Assembly (NCBI RefSeq): GCF_947493425.1
Contig: NZ_CANLRP010000011.1
Span: 1 to 64,000 of the forward strand
DNA length: 64,000 nucleotides
Source of the DNA: an uncultured Microscilla sp.
Lineage (GTDB): Bacteria; Bacteroidota; Bacteroidia; Cytophagales; Microscillaceae
Reading direction: 5' to 3'
Shown here: one piece after another, positions 41,389 through 50,649 of the stretch
Layout of the letters: the number at the start of each line of letters is the position of its first letter
Numbering within the stretch: the first letter of the stretch is position 1
Position numbers and translations under genes: made by a program
The notes under the pieces: generated by a model
Told to the model about the DNA's origin: nothing
What the model saw: only the letters and a program-made list of their open reading frames with translations
Database searches by the model: none

Positions 41389-44269
41389 GCTTTGCATCAG
41401 CGACACTTTTTAGGTAGGCATCCCGCCATTTCTCCGCCAACTTTTTGTTTCGCTTTACTCCCAACCCAGTAGCATACATTTTGGCAACTCTTTGCTGAGC
41501 ATTGGTATACCCCTGTTCGGCCGCCAGTTTGTACCAGGCAAAAGCTTCGGAGAAATTCCTCATTGTTCCTTTCCCCAACTGGTACATTACTCCAGTATTA
41601 TACTGCCCCCTTGCGTGCCCCTTGTTGGCAGCTTCTGTATAATACTTGAGTGCTTCTTTGTAATTTTGCTTGCACCCCTTGCCTTTTTCATACATCCACC
41701 CCAAGTTGAGCAATGCCGAGGCATCACCTTTACTGGCTGCTTTCTCGTACCAATTAAATGCTTCTGCTTCATTTTTATCCACTCCATCACCGTCCCTTAA
41801 GAGATGAGCCAAGTTTCGTTGTGCATCTAATTGTCCCTTGAGCGCTGCTTTGCGGTAGCAATCTGCAGCCAATTTTTTGTTTACAGCCACTCCTTTACCA
41901 TCAGCATACATCCACCCCAGGTTAGCCGCTGCGCTGACATCTCCTTGTTCTACCGCTTGGCGATACCAAAACACAGCTTTACTAAAATTCACTTTTACCC
42001 CACGCCCGTGGTGATACATCAACCCAGTATTGTACTGCCCAGATACTTGCCCAAGTGCTGCCGACTGCTCGAACCAATGCGTTGCTTTAGTAAGATTGAC
42101 GGCTACTCCCAACCCCTTGTAATACATCCAACCCAAGTACAGCATTGCTTCTGGGCTTTGGAGCCTGGCTGCCTTGCTGTACCAATGCAACGCTTGTTTG
42201 TAGTCTTTTTTTTTGTACAGATTAATTTCGCCCAATGCTTCAAGTCCTTCATACCCGCCTAAAGCAGCCGCCTGAATATAGTAAGCACTGGCTTCATCAT
42301 ACTTTTCGTCTTTATAAAAACTTTTGCCTTGACTCAATAATAAAGCTTCGCCTGGTTTGCGACGTACCGATGCGGGAACATTTACCTCTAATGGCTCTAT
42401 ATTATACACCCATTCTACATTTCTAAGCCAATGACGGGCTTTTTTTACTGCGCCCGTAGTAAGTGGATTACCAGTAAGTATTACTTTTTTGAGTTGAGGG
42501 AGAAGTACAATATCCTCAGGGATAGCCTCAAGCTTATTGTAAGAAAAATCAAGCACTTCTAAAGTTTCTGACTCAAATACTTCGTGCGGAATCTCTACAA
42601 ATTGGTTGTAACTACAGTCTAGCACTTTGAGCATTTCTACCAAGCCAATACCAGGCGGTAATCGGGTAAGTTGGTTATGGCTCAAGCATAAATGGGTAAG
42701 CGCATCAAGGTAACTTATTTCTAAAGGCAAGGTATAGCTATAGGTATCATCGCTGCTTTGGATAGTCCCTAAAAAATTATAAGACAAATCCAGCTCCTGT
42801 AGGTTGGTAAACTGGGTAATTTCGGCAGGAATTTTTGCCAATTCATTGAACGATAAATTGAGTTTTTGGAGTTTGGGTAATACTGGCAACTCGCTTGATA
42901 ACTCTGTCAATAAGTTATGCCTCAAGTCAAGACTCTCAAGTTTATTTAACTCTGCCAGTTGGAGCGGAATTGTATTAAAAAAATTATGACCAAGGTTTAA
43001 CTCTCTTAACTCTTTCAATGGTTGCAAAGTTTGCCTAGACAAACCCTCTAAAAGGTTATGGCTCATATCGAGCGTTACTAATTTATGAATACCTAGCAGA
43101 GCCTGCATTGGAACCTGTGTCAGCATATTACCCGAAAGGTCAACTCTGGAGGTAGACCAGGGTTTAAAGTAAAAATCAGGAATGGTTTCCAGGTTCAGGT
43201 CTATCAATGCTGCCTTTTTACGGGTACGAAAGCCAATACTTTTCAACCAGTCTGCTACTATGTCATTGTCAAACAAGGGAACCAACGCTTGCACCTCATT
43301 AAAGTACAGTAAAAATTTCATGTAGTCGAGCTTGGTTCGATACATCCAATGAGGCAATTGCTCTGCTACTCTGTCAAGCAAACGTCGTAGCCACTGCTTT
43401 TTTGCCTCGCTCTGTACTGTTTTATCTGGATGTAAATGCCCAGCACAAAACAGTGTAGTCATCTGTTGGTGGTTTAAATGACCTGATAAGCCTTTGAGTG
43501 TTTCTACAAATGTATCTTCTTGTCCTTTAGGGATTTCACGCTGATAAGTATCAAAAAAACGAGTGAAGATGCCAAATTTCTTTAAAAATAAGGGCAATGC
43601 TTTTAGAGGATTGCCATCGACATTTAATTGTTCGAGAGTTGATAGCGAACTGAGGGCTTTAGGCAAAGTAGATAGCTCATTGTTCGACAAGTCTAACACT
43701 GTCAAGTGTTTCAGCTGTTGGATGGCTTCGGGTATATCAGCTAGTTGTCCGTTGGCAAAACTTAATTTTTTGAGTTGGGTAAGGTTAAAAAAATCAGTAG
43801 GAATGTTGGTGATGTGATGGTACTCAATGCTTATTTCTTTGAGGTTGATGCAAAAATTAGCATTACTAAACAAAGAAGGTATTTTATTTAAGGGTTTGTC
43901 TGTTTTGCCTGACAAGTTTATTTTAGAATCATATCTCCAATCAAAAAACAGCTGGAGTGTTGCTACATCATAGTTGGGTAAGTCTATCACATGTTGACAT
44001 AGGCGATAAAAATTATTGGGTTGTTTCTGATGGTTTTTATAAATGTCTAATGCAGCCACTTGAGCCGCACCTTCTACCAAATCGCGCCAAAGCAAATAGG
44101 CTGCTTTAGCAAAATCAGGATACTCAACCCTACAGCTCCAGCCAAACAAAGCAGTGCCTATTTCTTTATTGATTTCACAAGGCTTGTTTTTCAGAAAAGC
44201 CAAAGCGGTATGTACTGTTGTACCTTGTTTCTCGGTTAATTGTTGGTATACCAGATTTGATTGTTCCAT
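41378..44269 (-). CDS. LRR-Sel1 repeat fusion protein
   Basis: A 963-residue soluble protein with no signal peptide. An N-terminal helical region (1-140), two blocks of leucine-rich repeats (about 145-230 and 375-605, such as LKHLTVLDLSNNELSTLPKAL and LQELDLSYNFLGT), then about nine Sel1-type TPR repeats (about 645-945; AAAYLGWMYYKGLGVAVNLTKA-type units such as AANLGWMYADGKGV). Combining LRR and Sel1 arrays in one chain gives a large protein-binding scaffold. Its interaction partners are unknown. LRR-bearing proteins are abundant in Cytophagales, and the gene at 22471 is another short member. Confidence 0.88.
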   Translation of the reverse strand: MEQSNLVYQQLTEKQGTTVHTALAFLKNKPCEINKEIGTALFGWSCRVEYPDFAKAAYLLWRDLVEGAAQVAALDIYKNHQKQPNNFYRLCQHVIDLPNYDVATLQLFFDWRYDSKINLSGKTDKPLNKIPSLFSNANFCINLKEISIEYHHITNIPTDFFNLTQLKKLSFANGQLADIPEAIQQLKHLTVLDLSNNELSTLPKALSSLSTLEQLNVDGNPLKALPLFLKKFGIFTRFFDTYQREIPKGQEDTFVETLKGLSGHLNHQQMTTLFCAGHLHPDKTVQSEAKKQWLRRLLDRVAEQLPHWMYRTKLDYMKFLLYFNEVQALVPLFDNDIVADWLKSIGFRTRKKAALIDLNLETIPDFYFKPWSTSRVDLSGNMLTQVPMQALLGIHKLVTLDMSHNLLEGLSRQTLQPLKELRELNLGHNFFNTIPLQLAELNKLESLDLRHNLLTELSSELPVLPKLQKLNLSFNELAKIPAEITQFTNLQELDLSYNFLGTIQSSDDTYSYTLPLEISYLDALTHLCLSHNQLTRLPPGIGLVEMLKVLDCSYNQFVEIPHEVFESETLEVLDFSYNKLEAIPEDIVLLPQLKKVILTGNPLTTGAVKKARHWLRNVEWVYNIEPLEVNVPASVRRKPGEALLLSQGKSFYKDEKYDEASAYYIQAAALGGYEGLEALGEINLYKKKDYKQALHWYSKAARLQSPEAMLYLGWMYYKGLGVAVNLTKATHWFEQSAALGQVSGQYNTGLMYHHGRGVKVNFSKAVFWYRQAVEQGDVSAAANLGWMYADGKGVAVNKKLAADCYRKAALKGQLDAQRNLAHLLRDGDGVDKNEAEAFNWYEKAASKGDASALLNLGWMYEKGKGCKQNYKEALKYYTEAANKGHARGQYNTGVMYQLGKGTMRNFSEAFAWYKLAAEQGYTNAQQRVAKMYATGLGVKRNKKLAEKWRDAYLKSVADAKQKK

Positions 44270-44370
44270 TTAAACAATTGGGTGTGGGTTCAATCAAATA
44301 TAAAAAATGTATGGATATGTAGCGGCATTTTGTCAAAAAAGGTAGGATAAGTCATTGAGCAAAGGGCATA

Positions 44371-44400
44371 AAAAAAGAGGTTGCAAAACAACCTCTTTTT
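44371..44400. terminator. Orphan hairpin terminator between divergent genes
   Basis: AAAAAGAGGTTG and CAACCTCTTTTT form a perfect stem (44372-44383, 44389-44400) with a 5-nt loop. The genes on either side (41378-44269 and 44831-47551) point away, so neither needs it. It may end a small RNA or mini-gene from the minus strand. A 16-codon open frame (ATG GCA CTT..., ending GGC TAA) lies close upstream on that strand. Confidence 0.6.
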
Positions 44401-44830
44401 CTCTTTCCTAACCACAAAGCTTATTAAATATCTTTTAGCCAATTGTCATTGACTTGTACTTATGTTTATTCAAAACAAGTGCCATGATCGTAATATTAAA
44501 AAACAAAAAAAATTAAAAAACTGGCTATCAATATATTACACCTAAAAATATTAATTAAATACATTAACTAATATTTTTCAACACCCTCATGAAATAACGA
44601 AATACCGTAGTATATACGATTTTTCGTAGCATACAAGCAACCATTACCCATTTGTTATGGTTTTGTACTATATACATAGCATAAAAAGTTTGACAAGGAA
44701 TATAATTGAAAAGTTATTTTTTGTTATGCCACAACATAGGCAGCCTGCTATTTTTTAATATTTTTGTATAGAACTCAGTACAAAGTAATCTGACAAAGGC
44801 ATATTGACGACCCTTTTTTAAACACTATTT

Positions 44831-47551
44831 ATGAGAAAACTTTCTATTCTTTTACTCTTACTCATTGCTGTGTTTGGCAATGTTGAACGCCTTGGGGCAC
44901 AAAATGCCAGCGCATTGTTATTGGTAAAGCAAGCCCAACAACTGGCAAATAAGGCAAAATATAACCAAGCCATCATTTACTTAAAAAAAGCGGGTATAAA
45001 TTTTAATAAAACAAAACACTGGAAACTATACATTGATTGTCAAAATAAAATAGGTGAATACCTGGTACGCCAGGGGCAGCTTGACGAAGCCCTGAAAGTG
45101 TGTAACAACACCCAAATATACCTTAAAAATCAATCGGCGCAAGCACTTACACAACAAGGTGGGGTACTCAATGTGATCGGGGAAATATACATGAATAAAG
45201 GGCAAAATGACCAGGCACTTGAAAGCTTTCAAAAAGCCTTGAATATTTATACCCGTCAGCAGTTTGACACAGGCAAGGCGCAGTGCTATAATAACCTGGG
45301 GTTGGTATATTGGAACACAGGCAATCGGGCACTTGCGCTTGAATACCACCAAAAAGCCTTGGCGCTACGCAAGTCGCTTTATAGTGCCCAACATAGTGAG
45401 GTAGCGGCATCTTACAACAATATAGGATTGATTTACAGCCAAAACAAACCCAAAGAGGCCTATCAATATTATGAAAAAGCCCTTGATATTTACAAGAAAG
45501 AAAAACAACCTATAAAGGTTGCCAATATTTATAACAATATGGCCATTATCAAGCAACGGGAGAGAAACTTTTTAGAAGCCCTTGATTTCTTCGATGAGGT
45601 ACTCGCTATTCGCAAAAAAGTGTACAATGACCAACACCCTAATGTGGCTTTTGTATATACCAATATAGGACAAGTATACGCCGATCAGGAGAACTTACCT
45701 AAAGCACTGGAGTATCAGCAAAAAGCTTTGGGCATTTATAAAAAAAACTTTGGCGAAAAGCATCCCGAACTCGCCAGTGTATACAACCTGATAGGTGCCA
45801 TACATGCCAAGCAAAACAACTACCGCACCGCGCTCAATACCTATCAAAAAGCACTCAAGGCTAATGTGCCAGATTTTAACAATGCCAATGTACTGACCAA
45901 CCCTGAGATTAGTCGGTATTATAATGCAGATATACTGATCAACTCACTGTTGCTTAAAGCACAAACTTTTGAAGCACTCCATTTTGGCAAAAGCCTGAGA
46001 TTTAGGGATTTAAAAATGGCATTGCAAACCCTGGAGCTGTGCGACGACTTGTTAGAGAAAATAAGGAGGTTGCGTACCAACCAAAGCGATAAAATTGCCT
46101 TGGGGAAAATTGGTAATGAAATTTACGAAGATGGCATTCGCATCAGTATGGCAATGAGCGAAGTGTCGCTGCGTAAAAAACATTATTTCCAAAAGGCATT
46201 TTATTTTGCCGAAAAAAGCAAGTCGGCAGTATTACTTGACGCTATTACAGATACTGACGCCAAACAGTTTGCCGGCATTCCTCCCAAGCTACTTGCTCAA
46301 GAGAAACAACTCAAAGCCGATATATCTTATTATGAACAACAACTTGCCGCAGGGCTGGAGGCTACTAAAGAGAAGATTTTTAGAGAAAAACTATTTGCAC
46401 TCAATCGGCAGTATGATGTTTTTACCAAACAGTTAGAAACCAATTATCCTGATTATTACAACCTGAAATTTAATACTTTGACTGTGTCGGTGCCACAAAT
46501 ACAACTAGCCTTAGACAATGAGTCGGCAATGATCCTTTACTTTATAGGACAAAAAACCCAACGTCTGTACTATTTTTATATAAGCAAGCGCAAGTTTAAA
46601 GCGTTGGATTTGCCTCTCATAGATAGGTTTGACAAGTACATTATTTCAATGCGTAACAGGTTGTACTTTAAACGCAGGATTGACAAAACAGGGCTCAAAC
46701 TGTACAATCAGTTATTTCCTCAAAAGATTTCACGCAAAATCAAAAAACTTATTCTTATTCCTGACGGTTTCATGAGCACGCTCCCCTTTGAGGCATTGAT
46801 GACCTCAAAGGTAAATCCAGAAACCTCGCTGCGTGACTACCCTTATTTGATTAAAAAGGTAGGGATAAGCTATAGTTATTCCGCTACCTTGTTTTTGCAG
46901 AGTAAAGACCCCATAAGTACATCGACTACTTCTAAGGACATTTTATTGATGGCACCCGTCAATTTCAAAAAACAGAGCAACTTACCAGCTACCGAGCGGG
47001 AAGTAAATCAAATACAAGCACTTTTTGCCAAAAAAAATGGAAAAACTCAATTATACCTTAAAACAGAGGCACAGGAGCAACAAATAAAATCACCTGAGTT
47101 AAAAAACTACCGCTATGTGCACCTGGCTACCCACGGAGTAGTAAACGAACAATATCCGGAGCTCTCCAGGGTATTGTTGTCTAAGGGTAATAAAGACGAT
47201 GGCGCACTCTATTTTGGCGAAATATTTAATCTGGAACTCAGTGCCAACCTGGTGACGCTATCGGCTTGCGAAACTGGGCTGGGTAAACTTTCTAAAGGAG
47301 AAGGAATTATAGGGTTGAGTCGAGCATTACTGTATGCAGGAGCTAAGAGTGTACTGGTATCGCTTTGGTCGGTAGCTGACGAGTCTACCTCACAATTAAT
47401 GATCAACTTTTATGATTATTTACTGGCTGGCAAAACTAAGCACGAAGCATTGCGTCAAGCAAAACTTCAACTAATCAGTGAAGGGAAAGACTACCAGGGC
47501 AATCCTATTCCACCTTTTTACTGGGCTCCCTTTGTATTAATTGGGAAGTAG
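44831..47551 (+). CDS. TPR-CHAT caspase-like protein
   Basis: A 906-residue protein with a signal-type N-terminus (LSILLLLLIAVFGNVERLGAQ) and about nine TPR/Kinesin-light-chain repeats (about 30-370: FQKALNIYTRQQFDTGKAQCYNNLG, YQKALALRKSLYSAQHSE). A helical linker (about 380-590) leads to a CHAT domain (about 620-906). The caspase dyad is present: His768 in HLATHG and Cys813 in LSACETG, plus GEGIIGLSRALLYAGAKSVLVSLW. CHAT proteases can cut partner proteins in bacterial defence or signalling, but no gasdermin or type III CRISPR gene lies nearby. Because of the apparent signal peptide the CHAT domain may sit in the periplasm, which is unusual. Confidence 0.88.
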   Translation: MRKLSILLLLLIAVFGNVERLGAQNASALLLVKQAQQLANKAKYNQAIIYLKKAGINFNKTKHWKLYIDCQNKIGEYLVRQGQLDEALKVCNNTQIYLKNQSAQALTQQGGVLNVIGEIYMNKGQNDQALESFQKALNIYTRQQFDTGKAQCYNNLGLVYWNTGNRALALEYHQKALALRKSLYSAQHSEVAASYNNIGLIYSQNKPKEAYQYYEKALDIYKKEKQPIKVANIYNNMAIIKQRERNFLEALDFFDEVLAIRKKVYNDQHPNVAFVYTNIGQVYADQENLPKALEYQQKALGIYKKNFGEKHPELASVYNLIGAIHAKQNNYRTALNTYQKALKANVPDFNNANVLTNPEISRYYNADILINSLLLKAQTFEALHFGKSLRFRDLKMALQTLELCDDLLEKIRRLRTNQSDKIALGKIGNEIYEDGIRISMAMSEVSLRKKHYFQKAFYFAEKSKSAVLLDAITDTDAKQFAGIPPKLLAQEKQLKADISYYEQQLAAGLEATKEKIFREKLFALNRQYDVFTKQLETNYPDYYNLKFNTLTVSVPQIQLALDNESAMILYFIGQKTQRLYYFYISKRKFKALDLPLIDRFDKYIISMRNRLYFKRRIDKTGLKLYNQLFPQKISRKIKKLILIPDGFMSTLPFEALMTSKVNPETSLRDYPYLIKKVGISYSYSATLFLQSKDPISTSTTSKDILLMAPVNFKKQSNLPATEREVNQIQALFAKKNGKTQLYLKTEAQEQQIKSPELKNYRYVHLATHGVVNEQYPELSRVLLSKGNKDDGALYFGEIFNLELSANLVTLSACETGLGKLSKGEGIIGLSRALLYAGAKSVLVSLWSVADESTSQLMINFYDYLLAGKTKHEALRQAKLQLISEGKDYQGNPIPPFYWAPFVLIGK

Positions 47552-47722
47552 AACTATGATATTTACTACATTACTAAAAAAGGCTTTGTTATTTTACTAA
47601 GGTAAACTTTTGTATCACTTCAAAAAGCATTGAATAGTGAGAATCTGCCTCATTCATTTGAATAGTGACTATATAAAATAAACGATAAGTAATATATATC
47701 CTCAATAAATCTTGATAAGTCA

Positions 47723-48505
47723 ATGAAAAAATCTGTGTTAATCACTTGTTGTATATGCTCATTGCTTTGGGCAGGTTGTACCAAAAAAGCCAAGTTTTTG
47801 AAAGGAGCTGCTAAAATTACTAAAGATACTGTGGTAGTGGTGACAGAGTCGCACCGACATACTATTGTAGAAACGAAAAAAAACCGTATTTATACTTTTG
47901 CCCGTGATACCATCAACACAATAGATTTGTTGAAAACCACAAAGATAGTGAGCAAAACCGCTACCCATATATACACCATTGCTATTACCGAAAAGGAGGG
48001 CAAAGAAATAAAGAGAGATACTGTAAGTATTGTTATTTTGGACGATGATGCGGATGGGGTACCCAATTTTGAGGACGAATGTCCTAAAAAGAAAGGAAGT
48101 TATGCCAACAAAGGGTGTCCGGAAAATAGTACCCCTCCTGCCCGGAAAAACAGTATCAGTCAAGCATTGGCAAAACATACCCAGGGTTTATTGTTTCCAT
48201 CTGGCAGCCCTCAAATCAGCCCTGGTACTTATACCCAGCTCAATGCCATTGTAAAGTTGCTCAAGAGATACCCCAAAGTACACCTCTTGATAGAGGGGCA
48301 TACTGACAATGTAGGAAGTACGCAAAAAAACAAGACGTTGTCACTCAAAAGGGCCAATTTTGTTCAGGCTTATTTTGTCCGCCAGGGCATTGCGGCACAC
48401 CGCCTAAAAGTAGCAGGCAAAGGATCTATAGTACCTATAACTAGTAACAAGACCGCCGTTGGAAGGAGTAAAAACCGTAGAATTGAGGTTCGTTTGATAA
48501 AGTGA
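47723..48505 (+). CDS. OmpA-family peptidoglycan-binding lipoprotein
   Basis: A 260-residue exported lipoprotein. The N-terminus MKKSVLITCCICSLLWAGC ends in a lipobox (LWAGC). A segment with DDDADGVPNFEDECPKKKGS (about 110-130) is a type 3 thrombospondin calcium-binding repeat, and the C-terminal domain (about 155-260) is OmpA_C with LLIEGHTDNVGSTQKN and NRRIEVRL, which binds peptidoglycan. It is anchored in the outer membrane and tethers it to the wall. The gene ends 17 bp before a MITE, and its terminator stands beyond that insertion. Confidence 0.85.
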   Translation: MKKSVLITCCICSLLWAGCTKKAKFLKGAAKITKDTVVVVTESHRHTIVETKKNRIYTFARDTINTIDLLKTTKIVSKTATHIYTIAITEKEGKEIKRDTVSIVILDDDADGVPNFEDECPKKKGSYANKGCPENSTPPARKNSISQALAKHTQGLLFPSGSPQISPGTYTQLNAIVKLLKRYPKVHLLIEGHTDNVGSTQKNKTLSLKRANFVQAYFVRQGIAAHRLKVAGKGSIVPITSNKTAVGRSKNRRIEVRLIK

Positions 48506-48524
48506 CTTGGGCAGAGTTGTCTTA

Positions 48525-48683
48525 GGAATGGTGAGAAATTAAATTACCATTCTTGAGGTAGAGGTTTTGTTTTGAGACGAGGCTATTTTTTGCGCCCATA
48601 GCAGCGCTACGGGCAATAAAAATAACGAAGTATCAAGGCGAAAAATCACCCCTTAGAGTGTAAATTTATTTTTGAACAATTCC
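48525..48683. mobile_element. MITE, 159-bp family, TTA target duplication
   Basis: 159 bp with inverted ends GGAATGG and CAATTCC, flanked by TTA at 48522-48524 and 48684-48686. It is the reverse complement of the copy at 56972-57130, with about one difference that I can see, and shares its end with the copy at position 1. It lies between the OmpA gene and its likely terminator. Confidence 0.88.
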
Positions 48684-48691
48684 TTAGTAAC

Positions 48692-48730
48692 AAAAAAAGC
48701 CTTGTCGAAGTGTTAGACAGGGTTTTTTTT
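48692..48730 (+). terminator. Hairpin with A-run and T-run
   Basis: A stem joining GCCTTGTC (48699-48706) with GACAGGGT (48716-48723), including G-U pairs, plus A- and T-runs. It probably once ended the OmpA transcript directly; the MITE now separates them. Confidence 0.65.
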
Positions 48731-48789
48731 ATTTTTTTCTCCCCTTCGGGAATAAAGCATTGCTGGTGTTTGTCTAAACTGTAAATTAA

Positions 48790-49103
48790 GTAACGTGTTC
48801 GCCCCGTAAACGGGATTTCGGGCGTAGCCCTCAACAATAACCCCGATAAGAAATCGGGACTTTGAAGCTGTCCGATTTAGAATAAATACGCTTTACTGTC
48901 TTTCGTTACCCCGGCAGTTCCGCCGGGACTGTAAGTTTTTATTGCCCGTAGCGCTGTTCCGAATCAAGTTCGGAATTCAAGCTCTACGAGCGCAAAAACC
49001 GATGGCTAAAGCTTCGCTTTGCCGAGCTCTGCCAAAGGCTAAATGCCTCAGTCAGTCGTGCATATTTGCCCTAAAAACCAGAAACTTATTTTGAGCACGT
49101 TAC
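48790..49103. mobile_element. MITE, long-core type, TAA target duplication
   Basis: A 314-bp element with inverted ends GTAACGTG and CACGTTAC, flanked by TAA at 48787-48789 and 49104-49106. It carries the CCCGGCagttccGCCGGG and TTCGGAATTC-type hairpins found in the copies at 26470 and 28161. It lies just upstream of the sigma-factor gene (ATG 49155), so it may influence its promoter. Confidence 0.8.
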
Positions 49104-49154
49104 TAAGTATTGAACAAAGCAGTTTGACCATTGCAAAGACATGCAACATACATA

Positions 49155-49730
49155 ATGAATAAAACCGACCAGAGAGTTTCGCGTGAAGAAGCATGGGCAT
49201 TGGTGCAACAGGCACAAGCGGGCGACCAGGCGGCTTTTACGACGCTGATTAAACGGTATGAAGCTCAGATAGCCGCTACTGTAATAGGTATGCTAGGCAA
49301 TACACCCGAAGCTGACGACGTGGGACAGGAGACTTTTATTAGGTTCTACAAAGCACTGGCAAAATTCAGAGGAGAGGCTGACGTAGGTACTTATCTCACT
49401 CGTATTGCTATTAATTTGTCGCTCAATGAACTGAAAAAACGTAAACGTAAGGGTATTTTTTCTCTGTTCTCGTCTAACAAACAACAAGAAGACTATGTAA
49501 GAGAAATTGCCGACGAAAACAAAGAACATCATAAAGATACCCAAGAGGTAGTACAACGGGCAGTGCAAACCCTGGAGCCTGCCTTTAGGAGTGTGGTAGT
49601 ACTAAGAATGATAGACGGATACTCTACCAAAGAAACCGCCGAAATTTTAAATATTCCACTGGGCACTGTACTTTCCCGCTTAAAAAGAGCCCAAGAAAAA
49701 CTAAAAGTAATTTTAAAAGATTTAAACTAA
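49155..49730 (+). CDS. ECF RNA polymerase sigma factor (1)
   Basis: About 191 residues from ATG 49155. A TTG at 49131 is in frame but adds an unnatural segment. Region 2 (ALVQQAQAGDQAAFTTLIKRY, then DDVGQETFIRFYKALAKF with -10 recognition) and region 4 (SVVVLRMIDGYSTKETAEILNIPLGTVLSRLKRAQEKL) are complete, typical of ECF factors. It is followed by genes at 49737 and 50154 with 6- and 3-bp gaps, so they form an operon with an anti-sigma candidate. It starts 52 bp after a MITE. The regulated genes are unknown. Confidence 0.92.
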   Translation: MNKTDQRVSREEAWALVQQAQAGDQAAFTTLIKRYEAQIAATVIGMLGNTPEADDVGQETFIRFYKALAKFRGEADVGTYLTRIAINLSLNELKKRKRKGIFSLFSSNKQQEDYVREIADENKEHHKDTQEVVQRAVQTLEPAFRSVVVLRMIDGYSTKETAEILNIPLGTVLSRLKRAQEKLKVILKDLN

Positions 49731-49736
49731 CTCCAG

Positions 49737-50150
49737 ATGGATCAAGCATTATATAATTTATTGGTAGCATCTTTTGACCGCGATTTGTCTGACGAAGAAC
49801 AGGCTGCTTTGAACCAAGGACTGGAAAAATCAGAAGATTTACGCCGGGAAAAGATAGCGTTGCAAAACCTGAGAAAGTTGACGGCTGCACAATCGCCTGA
49901 ATTTGCCCCATTTTTTGCCGGAAGGGTCATGCATAAAATAGACACGCTACAAACACAACCCAAGGAACCTGCCCTTGCCAAGTGGCTTACCAAAATGTTT
50001 CCTAAGGTGGCCTTGTCAGGAATGGCAGTGATTGTGTTGCTCATTATCAACACTTATTTTATGGAGGGGAGTTTTTCGCTCGACACCTTATTGGGCATTT
50101 CGGAAGTGGCTGCTGAAGATGCTGACTATTTTTTAATGGAGAATTTCTAA
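49737..50150 (+). CDS. Probable anti-sigma factor (single membrane helix)
   Basis: A 137-residue protein. The cytoplasmic N-terminus (1-92) is helical (LVASFDRDLSDEEQAALNQGL), without the Cys/His zinc finger of many anti-sigma factors. One membrane helix follows (VALSGMAVIVLLIINTYF, about 92-110) and a short periplasmic tail. Its position immediately after the ECF factor makes an anti-sigma role likely, though the fold is not recognised. The Spy-like gene starts 3 bp after its stop. Confidence 0.72.
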   Translation: MDQALYNLLVASFDRDLSDEEQAALNQGLEKSEDLRREKIALQNLRKLTAAQSPEFAPFFAGRVMHKIDTLQTQPKEPALAKWLTKMFPKVALSGMAVIVLLIINTYFMEGSFSLDTLLGISEVAAEDADYFLMENF

Positions 50151-50153
50151 GTT

Positions 50154-50573
50154 ATGAAAATAAAAACAACTGTTATATTAATCGCTACTTTGCTCATAGG
50201 CATTGTGCTTGGCTCATTGGGTACAGGATATTTTGTGCGCAAAAAAGTAAAAAACATATCGAGGCGATTTCGTGAGCCTGACCGATTTAAACATCACTTG
50301 ATAGAACGCCTCAATGTAAGTGAAGACCAACAAGTTATTATAGAGCCTATGATAGAAGCACACTTTAAGCAACGGCACAAGTTAAGAAAACAACATTTTA
50401 ATGACTTGATAAAAATGGAGGAGGGCTTTCAGAAAAAGATTTCGGTTCATTTAGAAGATGATCAGATGGAGTATTTGAGAAGAAGACTGGAACGTTTGAA
50501 ACGGAGGTTTGAACGACGAAGCAGAGGCAAACCCCGCCGACACCATCGTAAAGAACACCACAAACCTGAATAA
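50154..50573 (+). CDS. Periplasmic Spy/CpxP-like protein
   Basis: A 139-residue protein with a membrane-anchoring N-terminus (TVILIATLLIGIVLGSLGTGYFV) and a charged helical body (LIERLNVSEDQQVIIEPMIEAHFKQ, then YLRRRLERLKRRF). The pattern resembles small Spy/CpxP-like chaperones that sense misfolded proteins or metals in the periplasm. The C-terminal third is extremely basic, with many Arg, Lys and His. It is the third gene of the sigma/anti-sigma operon and could report envelope stress to it. This role is inferred from context. Confidence 0.65.
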   Translation: MKIKTTVILIATLLIGIVLGSLGTGYFVRKKVKNISRRFREPDRFKHHLIERLNVSEDQQVIIEPMIEAHFKQRHKLRKQHFNDLIKMEEGFQKKISVHLEDDQMEYLRRRLERLKRRFERRSRGKPRRHHRKEHHKPE

Positions 50574-50578
50574 GCAAG

Positions 50579-50622
50579 TGCTTACACTCACAAACCTGTA
50601 TTTGTGGGCGTAGGCATTTTTT
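50579..50622 (+). terminator. Terminator of the sigma-factor operon
   Basis: Arms at 50579-50594 and 50601-50616 pair (several G-U and A-C positions), followed by a T-run at 50617-50622, a few bases after the stop of the Spy-like gene. Confidence 0.65.
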
Positions 50623-50649
50623 ATTTATAAGAAAGCTTTAGGGGTATCA

